A stretch of DNA of 64,000 nt from Massospora cicadina. Its lineage: Eukaryota > Entomophthoromycota > Entomophthoromycetes > Entomophthorales > Entomophthoraceae. Shown here piece after piece: positions 56,167 through 64,000 of this stretch. Location: NCBI GenBank assembly GCA_022478985.1, contig JAKSZP010005281.1, forward strand, positions 62,001-126,000, given 5' to 3'. The notes beneath the pieces are model-generated. The model saw only the letters and a program-made list of their open reading frames with translations. It made no database searches and had not been told where the DNA came from. Position 1 is the stretch's first letter. Each line of letters opens with the position of its first letter. The translations under genes and the position numbers were made by a program.

Positions 56167-57340
56167 TGTAAGACCTCAGTGCCAGCTAACAGACTGGATA
56201 GGGTTTTGCATCATTTCAGGACAAAAAGGGTTTTTAATACCAAGGCTTTCCCACTCATCCAGTTAACTGATTTAGGGAAACTCTGGATTAGAGATGGGTA
56301 GCAGCAGCCCTCTCTGTATAGTCCCCACCTAAGATCTGTTCCCATGCCCAAAGCTACTATGATTTATGAAGCTTCTAATAAATATTGTAGAGATTCCAGC
56401 ATTCTTCCATGAATTTAGATGTGTTCATAATATTAAGGCTATTAGGGCATAAACCCCACCTAAGTATAAGGCACCAAATTGCGCCCTAAATTATTAGAGA
56501 AAACCTAACACCTAGGATAAGCCTAGGTAAAATATTTAAATTTTAAATTTTTAAATTTTATATGAGGTGGGCTGACTGGGGACCATACTGCATGAATTAA
56601 GGGGAATTGAAGAAAATGGAAAGGAGGATAAAATCTGGAAACCCTCTATGTGCGGCATATGATAGGCCAGAAACTCCATGGACCACCTTGCTATTTGCTA
56701 TCTCAGTTTGGGGTATTGGTGCACAATACCAACACAGTCATAATCGTTCCCTACCCAAAGTTCATCTACTAGGATTAAACTTAGGGAGGCAGGGTAGTCA
56801 GTACATACTCTATCACTGGGGTACCCTCCCCTCCCAGATAAGATATCTTTACTAAAAATTTTCTATTGTTAAAAGTTTGGAGGAAAGAGCGCCATACATG
56901 ATGCAATATTATTACAAAATTCAAAGCAAATAGAAGCAATTTTATTTATTGTAGCACATAATTGGCTAATTGATCTATGAAACAAATTTCTTGGGAATAG
57001 CATAGGCTTAATCCCAAGAGCCATAATCCCATAACCTTGTGCTTCCCCATTCTAGTATAAAAACCACCAGCCTTTACTTGAAAGATTGTTGGGTTATTTT
57101 TTTATTTTTAGTTTTAAAAAATAAAAAATCTTAAAACCCAGTTTTATCTAATTTATTTTGATAACTTAAACATTAAATGGGAATCAACTCCTAAATCATC
57201 TCCTTTTTAGTCTCTCACTAAATGCACATCTTTTCAGCCCCTTCAGATCTGCAGTGCCTGTGTAATATGGTTGCTTTTGTGAGTTCTAACATACTTATAA
57301 AAGAAGCCAAATCTTCCCTTGGAACGTTGGGCTCCTGACA
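56167..57340 (+). repeat. 3' LTR of element D
   Basis: Starts TGTAAGACCTCAG, ends GCTCCTGACA, followed by TATTG. Homologous to the two outer blocks of the 5' LTR. Interrupted by the SINE at 56565-56840. Confidence 0.85.
56565..56840 (-). mobile_element. tRNA-derived SINE, copy 1 (inside D's 3' LTR)
   Basis: On the minus strand, starting near 56840: GTACCCCAGTGATAGAGTAT resembles a tRNA A box and D arm (family TGGCTCAGTGGTAGAGC), and AAGTTTAATCCTAG lies at B-box distance (consensus GGTTCGAATCC). The body runs left to CCCACCTCATATAAAATTT, an AT-rich tail. Homologous to 57965-58245, and absent from D's 5' LTR. A SINE is copied by borrowing LINE enzymes. Confidence 0.75.
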
Positions 57341-57345
57341 TATTG

Positions 57346-57964
57346 CAAGACCTATTTTTTACAAAAATGCTTAAAAAACCACCTAATTATATCTCCAAGC
57401 CTTCTTTTATCACTATTGCATTTGGGTAGTTTATTAGCAACTTTGGCCAAGTGTTAGACTCAAAAATGCCCCTATTATAATGGTTGGTACTAAGAACTAT
57501 TAGGACATTCTCCAAACAGCTTGTGAGGATCTTGAAGTTCTTGAATCTCATCCCACGTGTTATAAAGCCAAACATCTGGAAGTTGCCCTGAGACTTACAT
57601 CCAATATGATAAGGCAACCAACCATTTAAAGATTAAAAGTCCTGTAAGCCCACCTACACTAGAACTGTGGCTAGTGCAGACAATTTCTGATCTGTAATGG
57701 TCAGCAATACTAGACAACTAGTGGTACCCCTTCTCTGGTCTTTTTCATGTTCCAGTCTAAGCTCCAGCTTCCGCCATTTCCCCTTATCATTGTTTTTGTT
57801 TTTTAAATTAAGTAAAAATTATATAATTTTTAAAACTAGATTTCAATGAGCATAATAAAATTTGACCTCTGAGACTCTTGCTATAACAAGTAGGTTATAA
57901 ATTCAGTAAATTATAAATATTTAACACCAGTTAAATTGGCTTTCTTCTATCTTTTATTTATTTA
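57346..57964. other. Spacer right of element D, nothing recognised
   Basis: Short frames only (longest 57387-57617, minus, unrecognised). It is the pre-insertion flank of D. Confidence 0.4.
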
Positions 57965-58245
57965 AGGTGGGTTAACCTGGGGATGATACCACATCAGCTT
58001 ATGGAAATGGGAAAAAGAAAATTAATAGGAAAGGAGGATAAAGCCTGGTAAACCTCAACACATAGCATTCTAATAGGCCAGGAACTCCATAAACTGCCTT
58101 GATATTTGCTATCTCAGTTTGGGGCATTGGTGCACAATGCTAACTCAGTTATAAATTGTCTCCCACCCAAAGTTCATCTTCTGAAATCAAACTTGGAGGT
58201 AGTGGTCACTGAGTCCATACTCTACCACTGGGGCACAATCCAATT
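57965..58245 (-). mobile_element. tRNA-derived SINE, copy 2
   Basis: Same family and orientation as copy 1. The A-box region is GCCCCAGTGGTAGAGTATGG, a better match to tRNA than copy 1; the B-box region is AAGTTTGATTTC. The 3' tail on the left is CCCACCTTAAATAAATAAA. Confidence 0.75.
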
Positions 58246-59367
58246 TTTCTCCCATCATTTTATCCATATAATAACTATTGTTTGAATTAATAAATGTGGG
58301 CAAAGCTGCTACTACATAATAATATATATATATATATATATCACTCAGTACTTTAATTATACTTATTTTAGTGCTTTAATTCAACTTCTTAGGTGTTATC
58401 ACTTTTTAACCAGTTGAGAGGTAAATTTTCCCACAATATTTTTATATGTGCCATTTTTATTGAAATGGTAATTAAAATGTAGACAAATAGTAAGTGGTTA
58501 ATATTCAGATATCACATAGGATCTATGGTTTTTACATTGTGATTCCAGTTGTAAACTAACAAGATTGGTAAAAAACCATGGTTGATGAAAGGAACAGTTA
58601 ACAAAAGTCTTCTTGAAGTTATTAGGGCTTAATTTTTAGCTTGTGCAAAAAGAAAGGTAAAAACATTTCAAGAAAAATATATGCAACATTAGCCTTATAT
58701 AACCCATTTGAGTTGCAAAAGTAATTAAATGATCGCATTTTTACTGTGAACTAAAGTCAAGGTTACCATCACTATAAAAACAAATATTTTTAACTTTCTA
58801 CAATTTTTTTAACATTTATTATAGTGTACTATGCTAGGATACAAAAAACGAGGTGTAATTCTTTAAAAGAGAAGCAAAATATAACCATATATGTCGATTG
58901 TGAGTAATAAAACCGTAGAACTACTACCAATTTAAAACCTGTGCAATGAGGATAACAGAAAGACAGAATTGCTTTGGTCATTTTAACGAATTCATATATA
59001 TTAAGCATAAGTGTGAAATCGTTTATATGGCATAGTTTGATAATAAAAGGTCCAATGATTAATTATTTTTAAAATAAATTCAGTTAACTTATTATATACC
59101 GGCTTAAAAGGGCAAAATCATGCAACAATTTAATAAAACACTGTTCTAAAATAAAGTACAATAAATTTTCTAATTATTTTAAAAGAAAATGATAAGAAAT
59201 GAGCGTATGTAATAGTTCGATACTTAAATCAGATATATAGGCCAGAGATAGACTTCAACCTGGCCGTAGAATTTTGTAGGTTCATTTAATCTTCATTACA
59301 GATATAGATCATATAAACCTTATGGTTCGATAAAACTATAAAAATGACTTCCAGTATTGTTAGATAG
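58246..59367. other. AT-rich intergenic stretch with (AT)10
   Basis: Very AT-rich with an (AT)n tract at 58322-58341 and no recognisable repeat or gene motif. Part may be the 3' UTR of the gene at 59368-59550. Confidence 0.5.
58322..58341. repeat. (AT)10 microsatellite
   Basis: Alternating A and T, read directly. Confidence 0.9.
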
Positions 59368-59550
59368 TTAATTACTCGTAAAAGATGAAGTTTTAGTGCA
59401 GGTTAAAGAAAATTCGTTCCATTCTTTAAGACATTTTGATCGATCCCCATTATTTTCCTTCAAACATTTTTGAAGTTTCTGATAATCACAATAACTAGTT
59501 GTTGAATTTTTCACTTGCTCCAAACTAGACTTTTCACTCACTTTAGACAT
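59368..59550 (-). CDS. Small Cys-rich protein, CHCH-like (COX23/CHCHD7-type spacing)
   Basis: 60 codons on the minus strand, ATG at 59550 and TAA at 59370-59368. Four Cys (residues 21, 29, 40, 51) lie in two predicted amphipathic helices, spaced C-x7-C, x10, C-x10-C. The segment CLKENNGDRSKC resembles the helix turn of CHCHD7/COX23-type CX9C proteins (pattern CLxENNxDRxxC), which work in the mitochondrial intermembrane space in respiratory-chain assembly and are oxidised by Mia40. The spacing is not the strict CX9C, so the call is tentative. Just upstream in gene sense, CTAATTTCTACTCAG looks like an intron 3' end, so a 5'-UTR or further exon is possible. No transposon motif is nearby. It is the best candidate host gene here. 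Confidence 0.5.
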   Translation of the reverse strand: MSKVSEKSSLEQVKNSTTSYCDYQKLQKCLKENNGDRSKCLKEWNEFSLTCTKTSSFTSN

Positions 59551-59565
59551 GGTTTTGGTAAAGCT

Positions 59566-59580
59566 GAGTAGAAATTAGAA
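59566..59580 (-). promoter_or_regulatory. Possible 3' splice site upstream of the CHCH-like gene
   Basis: In gene sense TCTAATTTCTACTCAG: a branch-point-like CTAAT followed by a pyrimidine-rich run and CAG, 15 bases before the ATG. No donor site was assigned. Confidence 0.3.
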
Positions 59581-60269
59581 CAAAACAACAAACAAAAGGC
59601 TTACAAACTAAAGAAATCAAAAAAGGCTATGCAAAGTTTAACAGTTAAAATTTTACTTTTGCTAAATAAACTAAAGAAAAAGTTTATCAATTAGAAAGTG
59701 AGATATTATAACAAGAAGCGCCAACGTAAGCTAAATAATTAGTTTATAAACAGAGATTATAACAAAAAAGGAAAGCTTAGTTTAAGGTTTAATTTAAAAA
59801 ATATTCTTGCAATTGTTTTTATTTAAAACCAAATCGTTGCGTGAATTTTAAGTAATATTAATGATCAACACAAGAATTAAGAAAGAGCGGCGTTAGTAAA
59901 TAGTCACTTTTTGCAAAGAAATTTAGCTAAAAAACACATGTTCGAATATAGATTATAGAAAATCTACGCATCATCAAAGCTCCAATTTTTAAAAAGATAT
60001 GTTTGTTTTTAGTACTAGTAGACCAAACCAAAGAGGGGTGCGTCCACGCAGGATATAAGTTTGAGTATAAAAAATAAAAGTGTCACAGGAAATAAGTTAA
60101 ATTTTTTAACTTTAAAGAACTAACTGATTTAAAAAACCATACCTTGATATTAAACAACTTAGGCTCAAACGTCGTAAGTGGTAAAGTAACCCTTTCAATG
60201 ATTTGACACTTATATGCTTCCAAAAAAGGGAACTTATGTAAATCTAATAAATTCTTTTTCGTTTTTAAT
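59581..60269. other. AT-rich intergenic stretch
   Basis: No recognisable gene or repeat. It may hold the promoter or a 5' exon of the minus-strand gene at 59368-59550. Confidence 0.45.
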
Positions 60270-60510
60270 CGAAAAAGTCACACTTTTCATAACTTTTCCA
60301 ATAGATTATTATATTGTCATGGGAGATACATAGATGTGCCAAATTTCAAAGCTTTAGCTGGCCTGGAAGGTAAACTTGAAAATTTTGAATCAACTGAATA
60401 TCAAACTGCTCAGCCGTAACGATATACCAAATATCATGAAAATATATAGCATTTTCACTTCTTACATATAAAACTTTTTATTTTATTATAAAATTAAAAA
60501 CTGGCTTTGA
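60270..60510. repeat. Interspersed repeat block, copy 1
   Basis: Contains TGTCATGGGAGATACATAGA with GTGCCAAATTTCAAAGC, and AATCAACTGAATATCAAACT with GCTCAGCCGTAACGATATACC, then ATATATAG.ATTTTCACTTC. Both motifs recur at 60800-61010, in changed order. Confidence 0.7.
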
Positions 60511-60628
60511 GGTTCATACGGACCCCTTCCCATCTACCTATATCCAAATTTTCAAAACTCTACATGCTGTAGTTTTAGCTGGGCATCACGCATCTATACA
60601 CACGCTTCTATTATTATAGATCAAAGTG

Positions 60629-60712
60629 ATTCCGCCAGGATTCGAACAGCCGACCTTTTATAAAATTTAATTTAGAACCAAAAGCTGAGCCGATTATGCT
60701 AGAGGAGATTTT
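60629..60712 (-). repeat. tRNA-like sequence (degenerate tRNA or SINE head)
   Basis: On the minus strand, an A-box-like TAGCATAATCGG (60690-60701 on +) and a perfect B-box core GTTCGAATCC (60637-60646) lie about 45 bases apart, typical of a pol III internal promoter. The acceptor and T stems do not pair properly, so I do not call a functional tRNA. Confidence 0.5.
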
Positions 60713-60789
60713 TTAAAATCAATTGGATTTTTGGTTCAAAGTTTTGATTTAGATTAACTTGCTAATTACCCAAACGACCACTAATTATT

Positions 60790-61060
60790 TAACAAAACCA
60801 TTTAAAATCAAATCAACTGAATGCTAACTGCTCAGCCGTAACTATATACCGACTTCCATCGAAAATATATAGATTTTCACTTGTGACATATAAAACATTT
60901 TATTTTGAACATGAAAACTAATTTTTTTGATGAATTATTGTATTGTCATCGGAGATACATAAGTGTGCCAGGTTTAAAAACCTCTAGCTAGTCTAGAATG
61001 TTGTTAAAAATCAATTGCAAGATTTGATTACAGACAGACAGACGTGACAGTGAGTTAAAG
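60790..61060. repeat. Interspersed repeat block, copy 2
   Basis: AAATCAACTGAATGCTAACT with GCTCAGCCGTAACTATATACC, then TGTCATCGGAGATACATAAG and GTGCCAGGTTT. Followed by an ACAGACAGACAGACGTGACAG tract at about 61032-61052. Confidence 0.7.
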
Positions 61061-61290
61061 AAAAGTGTATAAAGATACAAACAAACCTTATTTCTTGGAC
61101 GCATCGATGCGTTTTTGACCAACTTCAAAAAGGAGGTTTTCAATTCGACCTGTATGTGTTATTTCTGTTTGTTCGCATATAACTCTGAAACTACTGAACC
61201 AATTTGGATGATCTTTTTCAAAAAAGAAGATACTCCAACTTAGGTCCAATTTTACTTTTGTAAGATTTTTTTTGAACCTCCATAATTTAT
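61061..61290 (-). repeat. Repeat end resembling arthropod interspersed elements
   Basis: On the minus strand, AATTGGTTCAGTAGTTTCAG then GAGTTATATGCGAACAAACA, then AACCTCCTTTTTGAAGTTGG then TCAAAAACGC. From memory, such wording is widespread in arthropod transposon 3' ends. The 128-codon minus frame at 61088-61474 over this region is likely a chance frame. It contains the 14-base palindrome ACGCATCGATGCGT (61099-61112). Confidence 0.5.
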
Positions 61291-62556
61291 TAAAATTAAA
61301 ATTAAATGAGAAAGTAAGAGGGGAGGGCGGATTACAGTCAATTTTGGCCAAAAATAAAGGATCAGGAAGATGGGCCACTAGTTCACTAGCACCTCCGACC
61401 ATTGCTGGTTGATCGCCATTGCTAGCCACAGTTCTAGCGTCGACAGGACTACAGGCCATTGGATCTGGAGTCAATAAGATGCTTCATCACATATGACAAG
61501 CAATGTGGTGGGGAAAGCCAAGCGTGCAGCTTTGTAGCACCCAGGATTAAGTATGAAATTAGTTATCCAACAGAGCTGATTGAAAATAATCCAAATGGTC
61601 TTCAGTACAAAATTCTTGTGATGGGGTGTTCATTGTCAAGACTCTTGGCAATGAGGGCCAATTATATTACCCATACACAATAATGGTAGAAGAAGGCTCA
61701 TAGTTGGATTGGGGCTGTTTGTAGGGTTGTCACAAAAATAGGTCCTGCAATGGGTACAAATTCAATGATGATTCAACACTTGAAAGCAGGAATCATATCA
61801 TAAATTAGTTTTTTCAGAAAATGGTGTACTTGTAATATTGGTAGCTGATATCTGCTTCTGGTTTAGTGCAGACAGGCTAGTCCTTGTATGGGTAATCAAT
61901 TCCACTATGCTTACCAGACTTGAATGCATGGTGTAGAAACTACCAGGTGACCAACCATTATTTTAATGTAACCAGTCAAGAATTGAGGCCTGAGATTAAC
62001 ACCTTTATTAGATAGTTTGTATCATGCCTTCAGCTGCCCTAATATTCAGAATTTGAGGTTAAGTGGGTTGGTAGTATCTGAGTTTTGGGAGCTAATCCCC
62101 ATATTCAATTGGGGTTGATTTAAAGCAAATTTTGATGAATTTTGTATATTCATGGCCGGATTCTATTATACTCCTCCCAGCCCCTGAAGAAATCATTGCA
62201 GAATTCTGGGCTTCAGCATCCCTGCAAATTTGGTCAGCATCATTATCTGAGGCTTCAAAATACAAGCCTCCTAGTCACAATGCCTGATTGAACATGCGTT
62301 AGTAGTAGGTGCTGCCTTTCTGGGCAGGCATTTGGGGATGATTCACCATCTATTCATGCAGTGTGCATGCAGAGACCAGCTCCTGAAGACCCTGGGCACT
62401 AGCCTAGTTCACTTTCCAAGTGAGGTCAGGCAGTGCATATGCGTCTGCACTAACTGGAGGAATGACTTGGCCCAGATCTGCCAAGTGTGAGACTCAAAGT
62501 TCAGTAGGCCCATGCCCCTTTGTGCTTTGGCTTGAGCAGGGTTTTGAGGGTGATTG
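61291..62556. other. Stretch without recognisable gene, left flank of element F
   Basis: A 74-codon + frame (61459-61683) has no recognised motif. The base composition from about 61.5 kb is richer in G and C than 58-61 kb and resembles retroelement-derived sequence, but no domain is visible. Confidence 0.4.
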
Positions 62557-63705
62557 TGTCAGGAAAACAGCAAGTTAAATTTAGACTGGCCTTCCAGCCT
62601 GAGTACCAAAGAACCCAAATGGCAAACCAGAATGTCAGAGGCACTGCTGCTGGTATGACGGTTATGAGACTAAGAAGGGGTACCACCAATAATTGCATAT
62701 GAGCCATAATCGCATATAGACTCCTAGTGAAATACCAGATGAACATGGCCATCAACCCCAAGGGGTGTTGGAATGCCAGCGGAAAAGGCGGTTTTGTTTC
62801 TACATAAACAACTAAAATTGGGGAAAGGATTTTTATTAAAAAATAAGGAAGAAAATCGACCAACAATTTTCTCAGTGCAAGGCAACTGATTAAACAGTGT
62901 TTGATTGTGATGAGTTCAAGCAGGGATTGGGTCCCTCAAATTCACCTACCCAGAGAATATTTTGGGAAATGGGGCAGATAACCTTAATTAGAACTGATAT
63001 CAAAGGATTCAGCGGCAGGCTGAGTCACTGTCAGTTTGACCTTGAACACCTGAACTGAGGCTTGACTGCAAATCTGTCAGTTAGTGTGATGGCATCTGGC
63101 CTGACAAGCAACAAGAAATTCCCAGGGTCACCCCACGTAGGGGTGGTCCCAATTGGTTGGAAACAGGTTTGGGATGCCCAACCCACCCATGCCCAGTCGC
63201 TGAGCCATTCAGTTGGTCAAATGAGTTACATCAGCCGCAACTCCCAATTTGTTGGATAGGGGTTTTAAACTGTCAGCAATATTTTCCAAGAATACCATCT
63301 GCACACTGGGGATCATCCCAACGATTTCAGGAGGTGGTTGGCATCAGCAATTATATTTAGGGCTAAGTCAAAACCATACGCAATTACAGCCAATAATTTG
63401 ACATTTGTCCCTTTTTTGGTATACATTTTCCAATAATCCAGCTTTGATCCCATTGGTGTCAGACCCTTCAACTTTGATTCTGTGATCTCGGTGCAAATTT
63501 CTTTAATCCAGCTGACAAGTTCAACCAAGGTGAGCAAGGGTACTAGGTGAGAAATCCAAAGAGGGAGAGCTGTTACCAAGCGCTTGTCTACCACGTGGGC
63601 GAGGTCGCACTGGTTGATGAGGGGTACATCCACCCTCTTTGGCCCCTTTTATTTGGAAACAGAAAGCGCCCTATTATTCACAGAGGACGTTCCCCTGGAC
63701 TTACA
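62557..63705 (-). repeat. 3' LTR of element F (~1.15 kb)
   Basis: On the + strand it begins TGTCAGGAAAACAG and ends GACTTACA, homologous to E's LTR (17162-18590) over both ends. The middle is about 280 bp shorter and differs. It carries two open frames on the minus strand: 63313-63633, homologous to the LTR-borne frame of E, and 62501-62866, a very hydrophobic 121-codon frame partly outside the LTR. Confidence 0.88.
63313..63633 (-). CDS. LTR-borne open frame in F, homologous to E
   Basis: 106 codons. Matches the frame in E's LTR with many conservative changes (HVVDKRLVTALPLWISHLVP versus HAVDKRWVTALPLQIPPLVP; SWIKEICTEI versus WGISEICAKI). Upstream, the link to the chromodomain frame is shifted in F. 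No known domain. Conserved openness across diverged LTRs hints at coding but does not prove it. Confidence 0.4.
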   Translation of the reverse strand: MDVPLINQCDLAHVVDKRLVTALPLWISHLVPLLTLVELVSWIKEICTEITESKLKGLTPMGSKLDYWKMYTKKGTNVKLLAVIAYGFDLALNIIADANHLLKSLG

Positions 63706-63720
63706 TTACCCTTTCCTTTT
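63706..63720 (-). other. Polypurine tract of element F
   Basis: In element sense AAAAGGAAAGGGTAA directly before TGTAAGTCC. Confidence 0.85.
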
Positions 63721-63749
63721 TCCAAAGGAAGGGCACCACCACCGGGAAA

Positions 63750-64000
63750 CTACACATGGGCCACATTTTTATGAGCCTTGGGCAATCTGATCGCCATTAC
63801 AGTCACAACTTTTTTTGGGGGGGGACGGGGAGTGGCGAGGTGGGACTCATGGAACGCCTTGACCAGTTCCATGCAATTAGCGTAATCCTGAGCCTTGACC
63901 AAACTATTCTCATAAGCTGGATAACCCTTCCATGCAATGAGATACTGAACTGACCGCTGGGATTTATGGGACGCTAAGATGTTTTCCACCTCGGCTTCTT
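63750..64000 (-). pseudogene. Chromodomain and integrase C-terminus of element F, partial
   Basis: The minus-strand frame 63750-63989 reads VENILASHKSQRS-like, then VQYLIAWKGYPAYENSLVKA and CMELVKAFHESH, then PRPPPKKVVTVMAIRLPKAH. It has WKGY and the C-terminal helix of a chromodomain, about 45 residues; the usual W-E-P of the consensus is S-L-V-K here. It extends past the window edge. It is the best-preserved chromodomain of the three. Confidence 0.88.

Larger units (their letters stand above)
41692..57340 (+). mobile_element. Old chromovirus D (+), split by element C
   Basis: Homologous LTRs (41692-44138 and 56167-57340) and a matching 5-bp duplication TATTG enclose gag, protease and RT pieces on the left and RT end, RNase H, integrase and chromodomain pieces on the right. 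Element C (6.5 kb) interrupts the RT. Further insertions swell the 5' LTR (about 1.6 kb), the RT-RNase H junction (about 1.2 kb) and the 3' LTR (a SINE). The polypurine tract and LTR start are the same as in E and F. Extensive stops indicate that D is older than E and C. Confidence 0.88.
62557..64000 (-). mobile_element. Chromovirus F, 3' end only (continues beyond the window)
   Basis: The 3' LTR, polypurine tract and chromodomain end of integrase of a third member of the D/E/F lineage, on the minus strand. The rest of the element lies to the right of the window. The left flanking 5-mer is GATTG (62552-62556); its partner would be outside. Confidence 0.88.

Noticed and set aside
60629..60712. 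A functional tRNA gene
   Set aside because: A and B boxes are present, but acceptor and T stems do not pair and the anticodon arm is AT-rich and irregular.
61088..61474. 128-codon minus-strand open frame
   Set aside because: Half of it reads through the arthropod-like repeat 3' end and a poly-A/T stretch; composition and lack of motifs argue for chance openness.

Overview
The window is a eukaryotic, AT-rich, gene-poor stretch made almost entirely of retrotransposons nested in one another. I see no bacterial features, operons, CRISPR arrays or rRNA. Chromodomain-bearing Ty3/gypsy elements (chromoviruses), L1/Tad-like LINEs with a zinc-finger-like C-terminus, and a small CHCH-type protein gene suggest a fungus with a repeat-expanded genome. 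Rusts or Entomophthorales are possible, but the species cannot be fixed from this sequence. A 1-kb block near 60.3-61.3 kb resembles interspersed repeats familiar from arthropod genomes.

Layout. 1-1.6 kb: nothing firm. 1.6-6.8 kb: a decayed LINE (+) with ORF1, endonuclease, reverse transcriptase (RT) and C-terminal domain. 6.8-8.0 kb: two direct copies of a ~390-bp repeat. 9.16-16.77 kb: gypsy element A (+), whose 3' LTR carries an inserted solo LTR with its own target duplication. 16.8-25.3 kb: gypsy relic G (-), split inside its RT by the chromovirus E (17162-24501, -), which has two 1429-bp LTRs and an ATGGG target duplication. 25.33-25.98 kb: a lone A-type LTR (+) carrying a 21-bp poly-A micro-insertion with an 18-bp duplication. 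25.99-32.54 kb: gypsy element B (-). 32.54-~35.6 kb: older gypsy relic H (-). ~39.4-41.5 kb: second LINE relic (+). 41692-57340: old chromovirus D (+), TATTG target duplication, split inside RT by element C (46088-52598, +, GCCAT target duplication). 56.57-58.25 kb: two copies of a tRNA-derived SINE (-), one inside D's 3' LTR. 59.37-59.55 kb: the only plausible host gene, a 60-residue Cys-rich protein (-). 62557-64000: 3' LTR and chromodomain end of a third chromovirus F (-), which runs off the window.

Two gypsy lineages dominate. A, B and C share a primer-binding-site start (TGGTGCT), a Gag with collagen-like G-X-Y repeats (clear in B and C, a trace in A), a CCHC knuckle (seen in B and C), a protease with VDSGS or a derivative, and YLDD-type RT. 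D, E and F share a polypurine tract (GGAAAGGGTAA) followed by TGTAAG and a chromodomain at the integrase end. In E and F an open frame continues through the polypurine tract into an unusually long LTR. All coding regions of these elements are broken by stops or frameshifts. Many stops look like C-to-T or G-to-A changes. All three A/B/C copies carry TGA at the same RT codon.

Nothing here looks like a new defence, biosynthetic or regulatory system. The most informative items are the datable nesting order, the shared TGA, the collagen-like Gag, the LTR-borne reading frame, the micro-insertion and the SINE. Comparisons were made by eye; no alignment or database search was run.
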